A stretch of 45,364 nt of DNA from CANHCC01 sp040381555 (lineage in GTDB: Bacteria > Bacteroidota > Bacteroidia > J057 > RFSG01), in the NCBI GenBank assembly GCA_040381555.1, contig JBEIHC010000009.1:1-45364 (forward strand). The letters run 5' to 3'. This document shows, piece by piece, positions 32,184-40,257 of this stretch. A model generated the notes under the pieces. It was not told the DNA's origin. It saw nothing but the letters and a program-made list of their open reading frames with translations, and ran no database searches. The translations under genes and the position numbers were made by a program. Every line of letters begins with the position of its first letter. The stretch's first letter is position 1.

Positions 32184-32229
32184 AGCTTGGTGCAAGCTGT
32201 GTTTAGTGTAAACTACGCTTGGTGCAAGC
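32184..32229 (+). repeat. Tandem 13-bp palindrome array, locus 2
   Basis: Three palindromes with exact 16-base spacing: GCTTG-GTG-CAAGC (32185-32197), GTTTA-GTG-TAAAC (32201-32213) and GCTTG-GTG-CAAGC (32217-32229). The two versions differ at both members of two base pairs (C-G to T-A and G-C to A-T), so the symmetry is kept. It sits between the convergent outer-membrane-like and glycosyltransferase genes. Confidence 0.75.
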
Positions 32230-32309
32230 TGAAATGAGGGGAAAATTCTACTTAACATAATATAAATTATAGGTAAATAAAATATTCTATAGATTTGATT
32301 ATCTATAAC

Positions 32310-33938
32310 TTACAGTAGAACCTTAAGCAATAATATTTGCCTGACCTGCTGACTACGAGTATTCGGATTTAAAAATGGTATGCTCAAAAATTGAACTGGA
32401 TATTCCGGATACACCCGCAAAACTTTCACCTTTTTACCAGCCAAAACTAACTCACGATATCCCTCCGTATTACTGATCAAATATTCTGTTTTCAAAAACT
32501 GAACATCCTTTGGCTCATACAAAACCAGATTCGTTCGAGCGGTATAAAAATCTAAGGAATGAGAGGCTCCATAGCGATACACAAATAAATTAGGATTGGA
32601 AATTTTCTCGGATTCAAACCAATTTGCCAGTTTTCTCGAAGGCTGATATTCTAATAGTGCTGGATAAAACGAGGCGTTCAACATACCATTTACCCAAATG
32701 CCTGCCACTGCCGGAATGAGGATAATTTTCACCATTTCCTGACGATACAATTTCTGGGAAACGAGATAAACTAATACCGCCAGAAGCCAACTTATCCAGA
32801 TAAAGCGAAACTCCCAACGATTGGAAGAAAGCACCCAAAATTCAATGAAAATAGCTGCTACAACCACCAAAATTGAAAATCCTACCGAAATCTTTCCCAA
32901 AGCACTCCCTTCAGCGGATTGTAAAAAATTATCCAAATAACTACTCGTAAACAGGCAAACAAAAGGCAAAACCACAAAAATGTAATGGGGAAGCTGATAG
33001 TGAGACCGGGATAAAACGATCAAAGGAACCAAGATTCCTATGAAGAGCAAAAACTGCCGAGATTGTAAGAATTCAACCTTTAGATTTCTTAAATCAATAA
33101 AAAATAGAATTAAGGCCGTCAAAAAAGCAAACAACCAAGGCAAGGTTGCCCACAAAAGATTTTGGGTCAGGAAAAAAGGCCCAGCATCATTTCTCCATTC
33201 GTTCTCTCCGGTAATTCTACCAAAACTTTGCTTCCAATAGAAAAAGTAAAGTCCTTCATTTCCAAATTGTTGGTACAGTCCAACACTCATAGGAATTAAT
33301 ACCAAAACCAGGATGGGCAGCCAAATCCAAGATTTTCCCTGAAACAAAATAGCCCATTTTTTCCTTTGAGCCAGATTGATACCTGTCAGGATTCCAGGTA
33401 AAATCAATCCCAAAGGACCTTTTGCCAACATCGCCAATCCGGTGAAAAATCCTGCGGCCATTCCCGATTTAGCAGAACCTTCTTCCAGCATGCGGTCAAA
33501 TTGCCATACTGCCAGCACCACGCAGGAAGTTAAGAGTAAGTCTGTACGAACATCCAAACACATGAGAAAATACCCTTGGCAGGTAAGCCACATTAAGGCT
33601 GCAAAATTTCCGGCTCTAACTGAAAACCACTTTTTACCTAATCGGCTTATCCCCCATCCTGCCCACAAGGCAAATAAAATTGAGGGTATTTTGTAAGCTG
33701 CTGTTGAAACACTGCCCAACCAGAACAAAGCCGAAGAAAGCCAAAACAACAAGGGAGGCTTGTCTAGATACTCCCTACCCCCGTTATAAATTTTCAATAC
33801 ACTTCCAGTGACAGACATTTCCCTGGAAATTGAAGCATATTGTGCCGCATCAACATCCATTACAGATACAGCAGAACCTAATCCTACAATAAGTATAGAA
33901 CTGGCAATGAGCATTATAAAAAAAGAAAAATGGCGCAT
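32310..33938 (-). CDS. ArnT/PMT-type membrane glycosyltransferase
   Basis: A 542-residue GT-C fold glycosyltransferase (family GT39/GT83-like). The first loop has MDVDAAQYASISREM with the catalytic-type Asp, then GGREYLDKPPLLFWLSS, typical of ArnT and related enzymes that take a sugar from a polyprenyl phosphate donor. About ten to twelve membrane helices follow, with a soluble C-terminal part from about 430. The acceptor is unknown; lipid A, a surface glycan or a protein are all possible. No glycan gene lies nearby. No clear -7 box precedes the ATG at 33938. Confidence 0.8.
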   Translation of the reverse strand: MRHFSFFIMLIASSILIVGLGSAVSVMDVDAAQYASISREMSVTGSVLKIYNGGREYLDKPPLLFWLSSALFWLGSVSTAAYKIPSILFALWAGWGISRLGKKWFSVRAGNFAALMWLTCQGYFLMCLDVRTDLLLTSCVVLAVWQFDRMLEEGSAKSGMAAGFFTGLAMLAKGPLGLILPGILTGINLAQRKKWAILFQGKSWIWLPILVLVLIPMSVGLYQQFGNEGLYFFYWKQSFGRITGENEWRNDAGPFFLTQNLLWATLPWLFAFLTALILFFIDLRNLKVEFLQSRQFLLFIGILVPLIVLSRSHYQLPHYIFVVLPFVCLFTSSYLDNFLQSAEGSALGKISVGFSILVVVAAIFIEFWVLSSNRWEFRFIWISWLLAVLVYLVSQKLYRQEMVKIILIPAVAGIWVNGMLNASFYPALLEYQPSRKLANWFESEKISNPNLFVYRYGASHSLDFYTARTNLVLYEPKDVQFLKTEYLISNTEGYRELVLAGKKVKVLRVYPEYPVQFLSIPFLNPNTRSQQVRQILLLKVLL

Positions 33939-33986
33939 TTAGGATAATTTCAATCAGAATGAGTTCAATATCTATTAAAACTAAAA

Positions 33987-36446
33987 TTAGGGATCTATTT
34001 CAATTTTCACTTTCACCCCTTTTGCTTTTTCCATTTTGTAAAATTTTTCCAAATCGGCTAAGAGGCTCTTTCGGACCAAAACTGAATCTGCCTTGGGGCT
34101 AATTTTAATCAAAAACTGCAATCTGTTCTCGTTACGCACTCTAGGAATAAGCGGTGGCTCAGGACCCAAAATTGAATTTCCAAAAGTTTTGGTCAATTCT
34201 TCCTGCAGTAAAATGGCTGCATCCCAAACAGCTGCATCCCGAGCATGCCTTAATTCCAACCGAATCAATCGGCTGAAAGGTGGATATAATGCTTCCTTTC
34301 GATTGAGAAGTTCCCAATTAAAGAAGTCATTAAAGCTAGATTGTAAAAAGCTGAATACTAAGTGATCAGGTTTTCTAGTTTGAATAATTACTTTACCTTG
34401 ATGCTTTCTTCTTCCAGCTCTTCCAGAAACCTGCATCAATAAATGGTAGGCCTGTTCGGTAGATCTAAAATCAGGATAACTCAAAGCCTGATCTGCGTTG
34501 ATGACTCCAACTAAAGAAACATTTTCAAAGTCAAGGCCTTTAGAAACCATCTGAGTTCCAACCAGAAAATCCACCTTACCTTGCTCCATACTTTCAATAA
34601 TAAGATCCGCAGCATTTTTACGACGAGTGGAGTCCTGGTCCATTCGAATGATTCTAGCCTCTGGAAACAAATCAGCTAACTCTTCTTCGACTCTCTCCGT
34701 ACCATAGCCTTGCAGCACTATATCCAAAGAACCACAAATCTCGCATCGATGCGAAAGATCTTGGGTGTACCCACAGTAATGGCATTTTAATTCATGTGAA
34801 TACTTATGCCAAGACAGACTAATGTCACAATTGATGCAACGGGTCATGGTACCACAGTGCTTGCATAATTGCAGGGTGGCGAATCCCCTTCTGTTTTGTA
34901 ATAAAATGGCTTGCTCCCCTTTTTGCAGGCAGTTTTTCAATTCTAAAATCAGTACATCAGAAAAAATACCGGTACTCAACCCATTCTTTTCCTGCAAGCC
35001 CATATCAACCGGAATTATCTCAGGAGGAATTGCTTTTTGAGCTCTTTCATTCATCTCCAGAAACAGATACCTACCTTTTTCAGCATTATATCGGGTTTCC
35101 AGAGAAGGAGTAGCTGAGCCTAAAATGATAGGAATATTAAAATGCCGGGCATACCAAAGGCCAACATTCCGAGCATGGTAAAAGGGAGGGCGCTCATGTT
35201 GCCTAAAACTGGAATCCTGCTCTTCATCTACAATAATCAGACCTAAATCGCTGAAAGGTAAAAAGATAGATGACCTTACTCCAATTACTACTTGAAAGCT
35301 GCCCTCCAATACTTTATTCCAGATTTCAACCCTTTCCTGGTCATTAAATCGACTGTGGTACACCCCTACTCTTTCCCCAAATTCTGTTTTCATCCGGTCA
35401 ATAATTTGCCGGGTCAAACCGATTTCCGGAATCATATACAGTACCTGCTGGTCCTTTTCTAAGGTATCACGAATTAACTCTTGATACACGCGGGTTTTTC
35501 CGCTTCCAGTAATTCCTTGAATCAGAATAGGCTTTCGTTCCCCGCTCCCAAGAGAAGCTCGGATTTTTTCCAAAGTTGATTCTTGTAAAGGTGTGAGTTG
35601 TTCACCTTCCCCTCTTTCATTAAAACTCAACCCTGCCGTTCTGTCTACTTTTTCTTCTGTAATTTCCAGAAATCCTTGTTTTTCAAGCGTTTTTAGAACT
35701 GAATCTGTCACACCAGTAGCTTTTTTTACTTCTGAGGGTGTTATTTTTTTTCCAGAAAACCAGGCAGAAACTACTTGGAGGTAGGCCAGTTCTCGTTTGG
35801 GATACTTTTCGAGTTCTTTTAAAATCAGTTCAAGCGCATCCCGATCCTGAAATTCTAAAGGAATTTCAAGAATTGTGCGTGTTTTGGGTTTATAGGAAAC
35901 TTGAAGTTCACGGTCGAATCTAAGCCAACCAGACTCACTCCACTCTTTCAATCTGGCGTGCGGATATTTAATTCCTAAAATTTCAACTGCTTGATTTAAA
36001 GACAATTTACCAATCTTAGCTAAAGCATCAAATAAAGCTCTATGATTTGACTTTAGCTTTTCTGCTTGTTCAGGAAAAGCGTCGCCCGGTAAAATATTGG
36101 GAAGCGATTCAGGCTTTAACCCAGCAGGTAAACATAGATTCAGCACCTCCCCTTCCGAGCAACAATAATAAAAGGCAATCCACCGAATCAATTCTAATTG
36201 ATTTTCCAAGAGAACGGGTCCCACATCTGGCACTCCTTCAATAGGTTTAATTCGAAATGAATCGTTTATGTTTTCAGTATTTTCTTCAAACAAACGCGTG
36301 ACCACACCTGTCAGTAATTTGTTTTGTCCGAGAGGAACCGTAACTCGATAGCCTGTATCCAATCTTCCAACCCATTCATCGGGAACCAGATAAGTGTACA
36401 CTGAGCGAATGGGAATGGGGACGATAACTTCTGCAAACCAGGCCAT
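33987..36446 (-). CDS. priA: Primosomal protein N' (replication restart helicase)
   Basis: An 819-residue superfamily 2 DNA helicase that reloads the replisome at stalled forks. The 3'-DNA-binding domain is at the N-terminus (MAWFAEVIVPIPIRSVYTYLVP). Helicase motifs follow: Walker A GITGSGKTRVYQ, Walker B DEEQ (VDEEQDSSFRQHE), SATPSLE and GTQMVSKGLDF, then QVSGRAGR. Between helicase halves are the zinc Cys groups CKHCG, CINC, CHYCG and CEICG. Length is normal for Bacteroidota. A TATCTTTG box lies about seven bases before the ATG, implying a minimal leader. It is divergent from the DUF3822 gene. Confidence 0.95.
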   Translation of the reverse strand: MAWFAEVIVPIPIRSVYTYLVPDEWVGRLDTGYRVTVPLGQNKLLTGVVTRLFEENTENINDSFRIKPIEGVPDVGPVLLENQLELIRWIAFYYCCSEGEVLNLCLPAGLKPESLPNILPGDAFPEQAEKLKSNHRALFDALAKIGKLSLNQAVEILGIKYPHARLKEWSESGWLRFDRELQVSYKPKTRTILEIPLEFQDRDALELILKELEKYPKRELAYLQVVSAWFSGKKITPSEVKKATGVTDSVLKTLEKQGFLEITEEKVDRTAGLSFNERGEGEQLTPLQESTLEKIRASLGSGERKPILIQGITGSGKTRVYQELIRDTLEKDQQVLYMIPEIGLTRQIIDRMKTEFGERVGVYHSRFNDQERVEIWNKVLEGSFQVVIGVRSSIFLPFSDLGLIIVDEEQDSSFRQHERPPFYHARNVGLWYARHFNIPIILGSATPSLETRYNAEKGRYLFLEMNERAQKAIPPEIIPVDMGLQEKNGLSTGIFSDVLILELKNCLQKGEQAILLQNRRGFATLQLCKHCGTMTRCINCDISLSWHKYSHELKCHYCGYTQDLSHRCEICGSLDIVLQGYGTERVEEELADLFPEARIIRMDQDSTRRKNAADLIIESMEQGKVDFLVGTQMVSKGLDFENVSLVGVINADQALSYPDFRSTEQAYHLLMQVSGRAGRRKHQGKVIIQTRKPDHLVFSFLQSSFNDFFNWELLNRKEALYPPFSRLIRLELRHARDAAVWDAAILLQEELTKTFGNSILGPEPPLIPRVRNENRLQFLIKISPKADSVLVRKSLLADLEKFYKMEKAKGVKVKIEIDP

Positions 36447-36453
36447 GATACTT

Positions 36454-36461
36454 CAAAGATA
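36454..36461 (-). promoter_or_regulatory. -7 box seven bases before the priA start
   Basis: TATCTTTG on the minus strand, full TAnnTTTG match, with AAGTATC before the ATG. Coordinates may be off by one base. Confidence 0.5.
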
Positions 36462-36532
36462 CCATAGAGAATTATTTTTCTGAAGAAAACCTGATAAAAG
36501 TGGGAGGAATCAGCCACTGAATTATGTACTTT

Positions 36533-36540
36533 TACTTTTG
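36533..36540 (+). promoter_or_regulatory. -7 box for the DUF3822-rsmD-coaD operon
   Basis: TACTTTTG, full match. It covers the in-frame GTG at 36540, which therefore cannot be the translation start. This supports the ATG at 36561. Confidence 0.6.
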
Positions 36541-36560
36541 TGATAGGTACACTTTCTGAA

Positions 36561-37403
36561 ATGAAAATCAGTTATACGCATCAGCATGCAGACTTTTCGG
36601 CCTCTCGGTTGGCTGAATATGAATTGCATTTGATGATATCCGGAAGATCATTTATTTATTTAATATGTCTACCGGAAGGGAAAGTGCATGCAATTCGGGA
36701 GATTAGATTCTCTGAAAATCCGGATTTAAAAAGCATACAACAAGTGCTTCATCAGGAATCTATCTTACGGGAGAAATTTGCTACTGTGAGTTGGATTTGT
36801 GATTCTAGCCGATTTTTGCTTTGTCCCGAAGAGTATTTGCGCTACGAAGAGGCTGAAAACTTATATGCCGAAATCAGGGATTCTTGGCAAGTGCCAGGAA
36901 TAATCGAGCTGAATAATTTAGGCGAAACATTGCGCTGTACTTTGATTCATGAGCCAGAGTCAGATCTACGAAGATTACTTGAGCAACATTTTCCGGGTAT
37001 CGGATTCAAACATATAATTACTCGGACTTTATACCAAGCAAATCGTATTCATCAAACCCATCAACCGATTGTTACTGCGTTAATTACGGCATTTGATGGA
37101 TACTTTACTTTAAATATACTCAATCGAACTGGTCCGGTTTTGTCTCAGATTTTCCGTGCAGAAACTGCAGATGATTATCTGTATTATTTATTGTGGTCCT
37201 GCAAGCAGTTAAATATCTCCCTTGAACATGTGACGCTTTGGGTCTCCGGGAACTTCCACACTCCCACTGCTGTGATTGATTTACTTAATTCTTATTTTTT
37301 AGGTGTAAAATATTTGCCCGGACTTACAGGCTCACCTTGGTTTACTGCGGATAGTCGGGTTCCCGTATTACACTATATCGGATTATTGCCAGAATTGCCT
37401 TGA
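36561..37403 (+). CDS. DUF3822 family protein
   Basis: A 280-residue protein of the Bacteroidota-specific DUF3822 family, nearly always found just upstream of rsmD. The opening MKISYTHQHADFSASRLAEYELHLMISG and the middle TALITAFDGYFTLNILNRTGPVLSQIF suggest an actin/hexokinase-like ATPase fold, but no enzyme activity is established. I choose the ATG at 36561 over a GTG at 36540 because the latter lies within the -7 box. Its stop overlaps the TTG start of rsmD (TTGA). Confidence 0.8.
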   Translation: MKISYTHQHADFSASRLAEYELHLMISGRSFIYLICLPEGKVHAIREIRFSENPDLKSIQQVLHQESILREKFATVSWICDSSRFLLCPEEYLRYEEAENLYAEIRDSWQVPGIIELNNLGETLRCTLIHEPESDLRRLLEQHFPGIGFKHIITRTLYQANRIHQTHQPIVTALITAFDGYFTLNILNRTGPVLSQIFRAETADDYLYYLLWSCKQLNISLEHVTLWVSGNFHTPTAVIDLLNSYFLGVKYLPGLTGSPWFTADSRVPVLHYIGLLPELP

Positions 37404-37945
37404 GAATAATCTCCGGTTCACACAAAGGTCGAGTCTTAAACCCTCCGAAAGGCTTACCAGTAAGGCCAACGATGGACCGAACCAAAGAATCCTTATTCAA
37501 TATTTTGCAAAATCATCTGGTCTGGGAAGAATCATCGGTATTGGATTTATTCTCCGGAACAGGAAATATTAGTTTGGAAGCTGCCAGTCGGGGCGCTCAG
37601 TCGATTGTTTCAGTAGATCAACATCCTGCTTGTGCGGCATATATCCGAAAAATGGCGGAGGAGTTAGGGTTTATACAAATCAAGGTATTATGTAAAGATG
37701 TCTTAAAATGGTATCCTTCCAACCCGGGTTCATTTGACTTCATTTTTCTGGATCCACCTTATCAGATGAGTGGCCAAACGGAATTGGTGAATACCTTATT
37801 ATTAGGAAAATGGCTTAGGCCTAAGGGAATTTTAGTGCTGGAGCATAATCCAATTGCTGAGTTTGCCCATTTACCCGGTTTTACAGAAATGCGTAAATAT
37901 GGCCAAAGTGCCTTTAGTTTTTTTACCAAACCAGAATCACCATGA
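37400..37945 (+). CDS. rsmD: 16S rRNA (guanine-N2)-methyltransferase RsmD
   Basis: A 181-residue SAM-dependent methyltransferase for G966 of 16S rRNA. It has the opening MRIISGSHKGRVLNPPKG, the SAM loop VLDLFSGTGNISLEA (47-61), and the catalytic DPPY (118-121). Length is typical. It starts with TTG at 37400, overlapping the upstream TGA stop, and its own stop overlaps the coaD ATG (ATGA), so all three genes are coupled. Confidence 0.95.
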   Translation: MRIISGSHKGRVLNPPKGLPVRPTMDRTKESLFNILQNHLVWEESSVLDLFSGTGNISLEAASRGAQSIVSVDQHPACAAYIRKMAEELGFIQIKVLCKDVLKWYPSNPGSFDFIFLDPPYQMSGQTELVNTLLLGKWLRPKGILVLEHNPIAEFAHLPGFTEMRKYGQSAFSFFTKPESP

Positions 37946-38415
37946 GAATTGCTGTTTTTGCCGGATCTTTTGACCCGATTACTTTAGGCCACGAAGAAAT
38001 TATCCGCAGAGGAGTCCATTTGTTTGATAAGATTATTGTGGGCGTTGGAATTAATAGTGGAAAAAAATCTCTTTTTTCTTCTGAAAAAAGAATCGAATGG
38101 GCGAAAATGGTTTTACAAGATTTACCACAGGTAGAAGTGCAAGGGTACGATATGTTAACTGTTGATTTTGCCAGAAAACACCAAGCCTTTTTTTTATTGA
38201 GAGGGATTCGAAACTATGCTGATTTAGAATACGAAACGCATATATCCCGAATTAATCAGTCTATGCATCCAGATTTGGAAACCGTTTTTTTAGTCTGTAG
38301 TCCGACTACTTCACATATTTCTTCCACTTTTGTGCGGGAGATTCATCGGTATCAGGGGCCACTGAAAGGGTTGGTATCAGAGAAAATTCGAACAGAGATA
38401 GAAGTTAGTATCTAA
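37942..38415 (+). CDS. coaD: Phosphopantetheine adenylyltransferase
   Basis: A 157-residue nucleotidyltransferase making dephospho-CoA, the penultimate step of coenzyme A synthesis. Visible motifs are AGSFDPITLGH (T-x-G-H at 14-17), LLRGIRNYADLEYE and the C-terminal ISSTFVRE. Length is normal. The last 11 bases overlap the 3' end of the convergent Nudix gene. Confidence 0.97.
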   Translation: MRIAVFAGSFDPITLGHEEIIRRGVHLFDKIIVGVGINSGKKSLFSSEKRIEWAKMVLQDLPQVEVQGYDMLTVDFARKHQAFFLLRGIRNYADLEYETHISRINQSMHPDLETVFLVCSPTTSHISSTFVREIHRYQGPLKGLVSEKIRTEIEVSI

Positions 38416-39070
38416 CTGAGAGTAATTCCCGAATAAGAGGATACATTTCGGATGCGTGGGCTTTCCATTGGCTTTTTTCTACCCATACTACCTGAGTAAT
38501 TTCTTCTTCCAGCTGAGGCTGTAACGCACCCACAAAAGAAGTACTCATTTTATACCAATAGGATTCTTTCAAAATCCAATCTCCCTTAAGAGGATAAATA
38601 TGATAGGTTATATCCAGGAAATCCTGAATTTCCAAAGAATGAACACCTGTTTCTTCCTCCACTTCCCTTAGGGCACATTGGTCGATAGTTTCTCCGGAAT
38701 CTAATTTTCCTTTGGGCAAATCCCAATGCCCTTTTCGGAAAATTAGGAGTAATTGATTTTGCTTATTTTCTACAATTCCCCCTGCAGCTTCCATGATTTC
38801 GAATCTGGAATAGACAAAATCCCAGGCATCATCTGCGACTTTTTGGGTACCACAGAAGCAATGAAAGGTTGTTTCGACTTCTGGATGAGATTTTAACCAT
38901 TCTACTAAACTTCCCCATTCAGTAGCATCCCAAAGCTCAGTATTAATCTGATAACTAGGCAGATAATCTCCATCTGGGATTGGGATTAGGGTAGAAAATG
39001 TTGGTTCTGCAACAAGTGGATGTAGCTTAAGAGATGCTTTATTGGAAAAGATTTGTTTTATTTGAGCCAT
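38405..39070 (-). CDS. Nudix domain protein with N-terminal extension
   Basis: A 221-residue protein. Residues ~1-95 have no recognised motif but resemble the extension found on Bacteroidota Nudix proteins of this size. Residues ~96-221 are a Nudix domain with a complete box, GKLDSGETIDQ followed by CALREVEEETGV, preceded by KGHWDLPKG, which is typical of diadenosine polyphosphate-type hydrolases. Its ATG (39070-39068) overlaps the pyrE ATG (39069-39071) head to head. A TATTTTTTG box at 39084-39076 or GATCTTTG near 39101-39094 may drive it; both lie inside pyrE. Confidence 0.85.
   Translation of the reverse strand: MAQIKQIFSNKASLKLHPLVAEPTFSTLIPIPDGDYLPSYQINTELWDATEWGSLVEWLKSHPEVETTFHCFCGTQKVADDAWDFVYSRFEIMEAAGGIVENKQNQLLLIFRKGHWDLPKGKLDSGETIDQCALREVEEETGVHSLEIQDFLDITYHIYPLKGDWILKESYWYKMSTSFVGALQPQLEEEITQVVWVEKSQWKAHASEMYPLIRELLSVRY
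39057..39064 (+). promoter_or_regulatory. Near-consensus -7 box four bases before pyrE
   Basis: TTTATTTG, one fixed base away from TAnnTTTG, with AGCC before the pyrE ATG at 39069. It lies inside the divergent Nudix coding sequence. Confidence 0.35.
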
Positions 39071-39713
39071 GATTTCAAAAAATATTTTGGGCTCAAAGAT
39101 CGCAGAATATCTTTTACAGATACAAGCGATTGTGCTCAGACCTGAAAATCCTTTTACCTGGGCCTCTGGATGGAAGTCGCCAATTTATTGCGACAATCGT
39201 CTGAGTCTGTCCTATCCTGAGATTCGTAAAGAAATAACTTTAGGATTATGTTCACTAATCAAGACACATTATCCTCAAACAAAATGTATAGCAGGAGTTG
39301 CAACGGCAGGCATTCCGCAAGCAGCTTGGGTAGCAGATCATTTAGGCCTTCCCTTGGTTTATGTGCGTTCGGAACCCAAGGCACATGGAATGGGCAATCA
39401 AATAGAGGGTAGATTGGAAAGGGAAAGTCCAATAGTAGTAATAGAAGATTTGATTTCGACCGGTGGCAGCAGTATGAAGGCGGTAGAGGCAATTCGAACA
39501 GCTGGAGGCAAAGTGGAAGGTTTACTTTCGGTATTTAGTTATGGCTTTCCTCAAGCCGAGAAATTATTTGCAGATGGGAATGTGAGTTTTTCCACATTAT
39601 GTGATGCGGGGATTTTAATTCCAAAAGCGCTGGAGAAACAGTATATTTGCGAGGCCGATTCGGTTTTGATCCAGAAGTTTTTATCAGACCCGAAAAATTG
39701 GCTATCTAATTAA
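39069..39713 (+). CDS. pyrE: Orotate phosphoribosyltransferase
   Basis: A 214-residue enzyme joining orotate to PRPP to give OMP in de novo pyrimidine synthesis. The PRPP loop VVIEDLISTGGSS is at 123-135, and the substrate segments PFTWASGWKSPIYCDNR and YVRSEPKAHGMGNQIEG are present. The N-terminus NILGSKIAEYLLQIQAIVL fits homologs, supporting the ATG at 39069 although it overlaps the start of the opposite gene by two bases. nuoC follows nine bases after the stop. Confidence 0.96.
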   Translation: MISKNILGSKIAEYLLQIQAIVLRPENPFTWASGWKSPIYCDNRLSLSYPEIRKEITLGLCSLIKTHYPQTKCIAGVATAGIPQAAWVADHLGLPLVYVRSEPKAHGMGNQIEGRLERESPIVVIEDLISTGGSSMKAVEAIRTAGGKVEGLLSVFSYGFPQAEKLFADGNVSFSTLCDAGILIPKALEKQYICEADSVLIQKFLSDPKNWLSN

Positions 39714-39721
39714 AGCATAAG

Positions 39722-40216
39722 ATGAGCACACTACTCGAAGATGTAAAAGCGTCCATCCAGACTTTTGTTCTGGAAACCAACACTTATGCAGGAGAAATCA
39801 GTGTAGAGGTAGATTCCAAAAACATTTACCCAGTATTGAAAATCCTGAAAGAAAAATTTGGCTTTAACTATCTCTGCGATATTACAGCCACCGATATGTT
39901 CACAGAGGATAATCGGTTTAGAGTTTCGTATAATCTGGTGAACCTAGATGCCAAAAGCCGTGTCCGGATTTCCTGTAGGGTTCCAGAATCCAAGCCAGAA
40001 GTTGACTCAGCAGTAACTTTATGGCCCTCTGCAGATTGGTATGAAAGAGAAGCCTATGACATGATGGGCGTTATCTTCCTGAATCATCCGGACTTGAGAA
40101 GGATCTACATGCCGGAGGATTTCGAGTATTTCCCCTTAAGAAAAGAATTTCCCTTATTGGGTATTCCGGGTTCTATTCAGGTTCCAGAAAAAGATCCTCC
40201 AAAAACCTACCGATAG
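39722..40216 (+). CDS. nuoC: NADH-quinone oxidoreductase subunit C (isolated)
   Basis: A 164-residue 30-kDa subunit of respiratory complex I, part of the peripheral arm. The family signature is clear: WYEREAYDMMGVIFLNHP followed by DLRRIYMPEDFE and PLRKEFPL. Length is normal for a single, unfused NuoC. No other nuo gene lies in the window; it follows pyrE by 9 bases and faces argS. It may be the only NuoC of the organism, displaced from the nuo operon, or a second copy. Confidence 0.9.
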   Translation: MSTLLEDVKASIQTFVLETNTYAGEISVEVDSKNIYPVLKILKEKFGFNYLCDITATDMFTEDNRFRVSYNLVNLDAKSRVRISCRVPESKPEVDSAVTLWPSADWYEREAYDMMGVIFLNHPDLRRIYMPEDFEYFPLRKEFPLLGIPGSIQVPEKDPPKTYR

Positions 40217-40257
40217 AAATGAGTATTGGCTTAAGCTCCTAGCAGATGTTCTGTTTC

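Noticed and set aside
32184..32229. CRISPR array
   Set aside because: Units are 13 bp with 3-base spacers, far too short, and no cas genes are present.
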